Source of the DNA: Oasisia sp. SBJ-2009
Taxonomy: Eukaryota; Annelida; Polychaeta; Sabellida; Siboglinidae
Reading direction: 5' to 3'
NCBI GenBank assembly: GCA_964017155.1
Contig: OZ024861.1
Coordinates: 28,902,233-28,966,232 of the forward strand
DNA length: 64,000 bases
The notes beneath the pieces are model-generated. The model had not been told where the DNA came from and made no database searches. It was given only the letters and a program-made list of their open reading frames with translations. How positions within the stretch are numbered: the first letter of the stretch is position 1; every line of letters starts with the position of its first letter. Shown piece by piece: positions 62,651-64,000 of the stretch. The position numbers and the translations under genes are program-made.

Positions 62651-63600
62651 CGCTAACAGATGCCATCACGACTGTCAACTACCAAGACATCTCATCAAGG
62701 GACGGTCACTTTTTCAAAGTAAATTTAATACACTACACATTGATTTAAGCTTCTTTTTTTTATTTCATAATGCTATTAATATAACATATTACATAACGAA
62801 ACTATGTATTTCTCTGTGTAATAGGTTGTACATAGGTTGTCCGGTTGCTCGGCGCTATAACTAATTATATATCTTTTGATTAAACAACTAAATTTTATTC
62901 ATATGTATGAATGAATGGATGACTGCTGATTTAGGATAAATAATGTTAAGATGTTATGTGTCATAGGTATTACATGTGTGAATTCGCAACAAAACACAAC
63001 ACTATTACACGAATACAACACAGAGTATAACGTTTTACATGCACCGAATATAATATATAATACTGATGATATCCAATACTAATAATAAAACAATACTATT
63101 CCAATTAGGTAGATTCCCATAAGTGTCTAATTTTACTGCAAAATCGATGTTTATTGTTCGATGTTTAATGTCCATGTATGATATTTAGTAAATGTACATA
63201 TTAAATTATTATACGGTTGCTTCTACATTTATAAATGCATGTATACTAGGTAGCATCTGCCGCGTCTGGTTGCTTCAGATAGTTTAAATGTTACTGTCGT
63301 TGATCCTGGCATTAATTGTTACAACATGTGTTTTGTTATTGTGTTTCTTATTCCGAATAACATCGCACTTCAATTTCAATCCAATCACCATTGGTGATTA
63401 ACAGGCGACTTCCGGTCTACGGATCGTCTGCTACATGAGCTACGTGACCGGCCACAGATACGCATCCGTCGCACAATTACACCGACTGTTTGTCTATGCA
63501 TGGAAATTATTGATCCCAATCTGTGCGTTACTTAATATCCCCGTAAATGTCGCCTCCACTTTATCCGAGAAACCCTTATTTGCATATTAACTTATTCTCT
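62651..63600. other. intergenic, AT-rich, no gene recognised
   Basis: No repeat or exon could be named in this stretch. Confidence 0.55.
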
Positions 63601-63622
63601 TTAGGTCGCCTAGTATTCCATG

Positions 63623-63764
63623 TATAAAGGAGACGGGTGATACTCCAACCGTATTGCTCTCTCACAGTCGCCAGTTGATACGAGAACACGTCGACGGTTC
63701 CGCGACACGACGTCTTCCTCCCGAGGCTGCTTGTGGACGTTTGTCCGTCGCCATTCAGCAAAAG
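63623..63764 (+). promoter_or_regulatory. candidate TATA promoter and non-coding first exon
   Basis: TATAAAG (63623-63629) lies in GC-richer sequence. About 30-40 bp downstream is GCTCTCTCACAGTC, and CAAAAG/GTAGGTAAGT at 63764 is a strong donor. There is no ATG in between, so this would be a 5' UTR exon of a + strand gene beyond the window. Prediction only. Confidence 0.35.
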
Positions 63765-63807
63765 GTAGGTAAGTAAGTAAATAATACGACACGAATGAAC
63801 AGAATTG

Positions 63808-64000
63808 TTGAGTGAGTGAGTTTATTTGGTAAAACATTATAATACATATAAATATAATATTTACCGAGGATAGACACATTAAAACATACAATAGCACACT
63901 TGTTTCCAATGTGGTCCTCCAAAACAAAATACTAAGAATGAATTTAAGAAAATATAAACTAAATACATAAATAAATAAACACAGTAATACAATAATTAAA
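63808..64000 (-). repeat. possible LINE 3' end on the minus strand
   Basis: GAGTGAGTGAGTTTATTTGG read on the - strand is CCAAATAAACTCACTCACTC, a typical retroposon tail. The upstream part runs out of the window. Confidence 0.45.

Overview
The window is animal nuclear DNA. Protein-coding sequence sits in short exons with GT-AG introns, and the rest is full of minisatellites, microsatellites, SINE, LINE and MITE copies. The best guess is an invertebrate, probably a lophotrochozoan such as a mollusc, judging from the three gene sequences, an RTE-like LINE, a tRNA-derived SINE with a V-SINE-like body and a pogo-like transposon. The phylum is inference; no species call is possible.

Three real genes fill the first 44 kb. 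(1) The C-terminal 396 residues of SON, the nuclear-speckle splicing cofactor, run on the + strand in nine exons (200-22620) and end in a G-patch and a double-stranded-RNA-binding motif. The 5' part of the gene lies left of the window. (2) DONSON, the replisome/CMG assembly factor, is complete on the - strand in ten coding exons (32259 down to 24152; about 588 residues). (3) A BTBD10/KCTD20 orthologue is complete on the + strand in ten coding exons plus a probable 5' UTR exon (about 33360-42860; about 449 residues). SON and DONSON are tail-to-tail, the arrangement that gave DONSON its name in vertebrates, so this pairing is ancient. DONSON and the BTBD10 gene are head-to-head across about 1.1 kb.

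The most unusual property is that the big tandem repeats in these genes are tied to exon-intron boundaries. Three are direct amplifications of a splice site plus the adjoining exon bases: 10 copies of a SON acceptor, 30 copies of a BTBD10 donor and 9 copies of a BTBD10 acceptor. A 61-bp duplication copies a DONSON donor. Two more arrays run right up to SON acceptors, including one of 7.8 kb with about 270 copies of a 29-mer.

From 44 to 64 kb I find no host gene. The region holds degraded reverse-transcriptase fragments, a nearly intact RTE-like LINE with two frameshifts (46621-49801), a 4,095-bp pogo-like transposon with terminal inverted repeats, TA target duplication and probably a nested GC-rich retroelement (51456-55550), a MITE splitting a CACAG array (58214-59205), a 460-bp AAT array, a LINE tail on the - strand, and a possible TATA-containing first exon near 63.6 kb. 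Splice sites were read by eye using phase and remembered family sequences, so exon ends are predictions.
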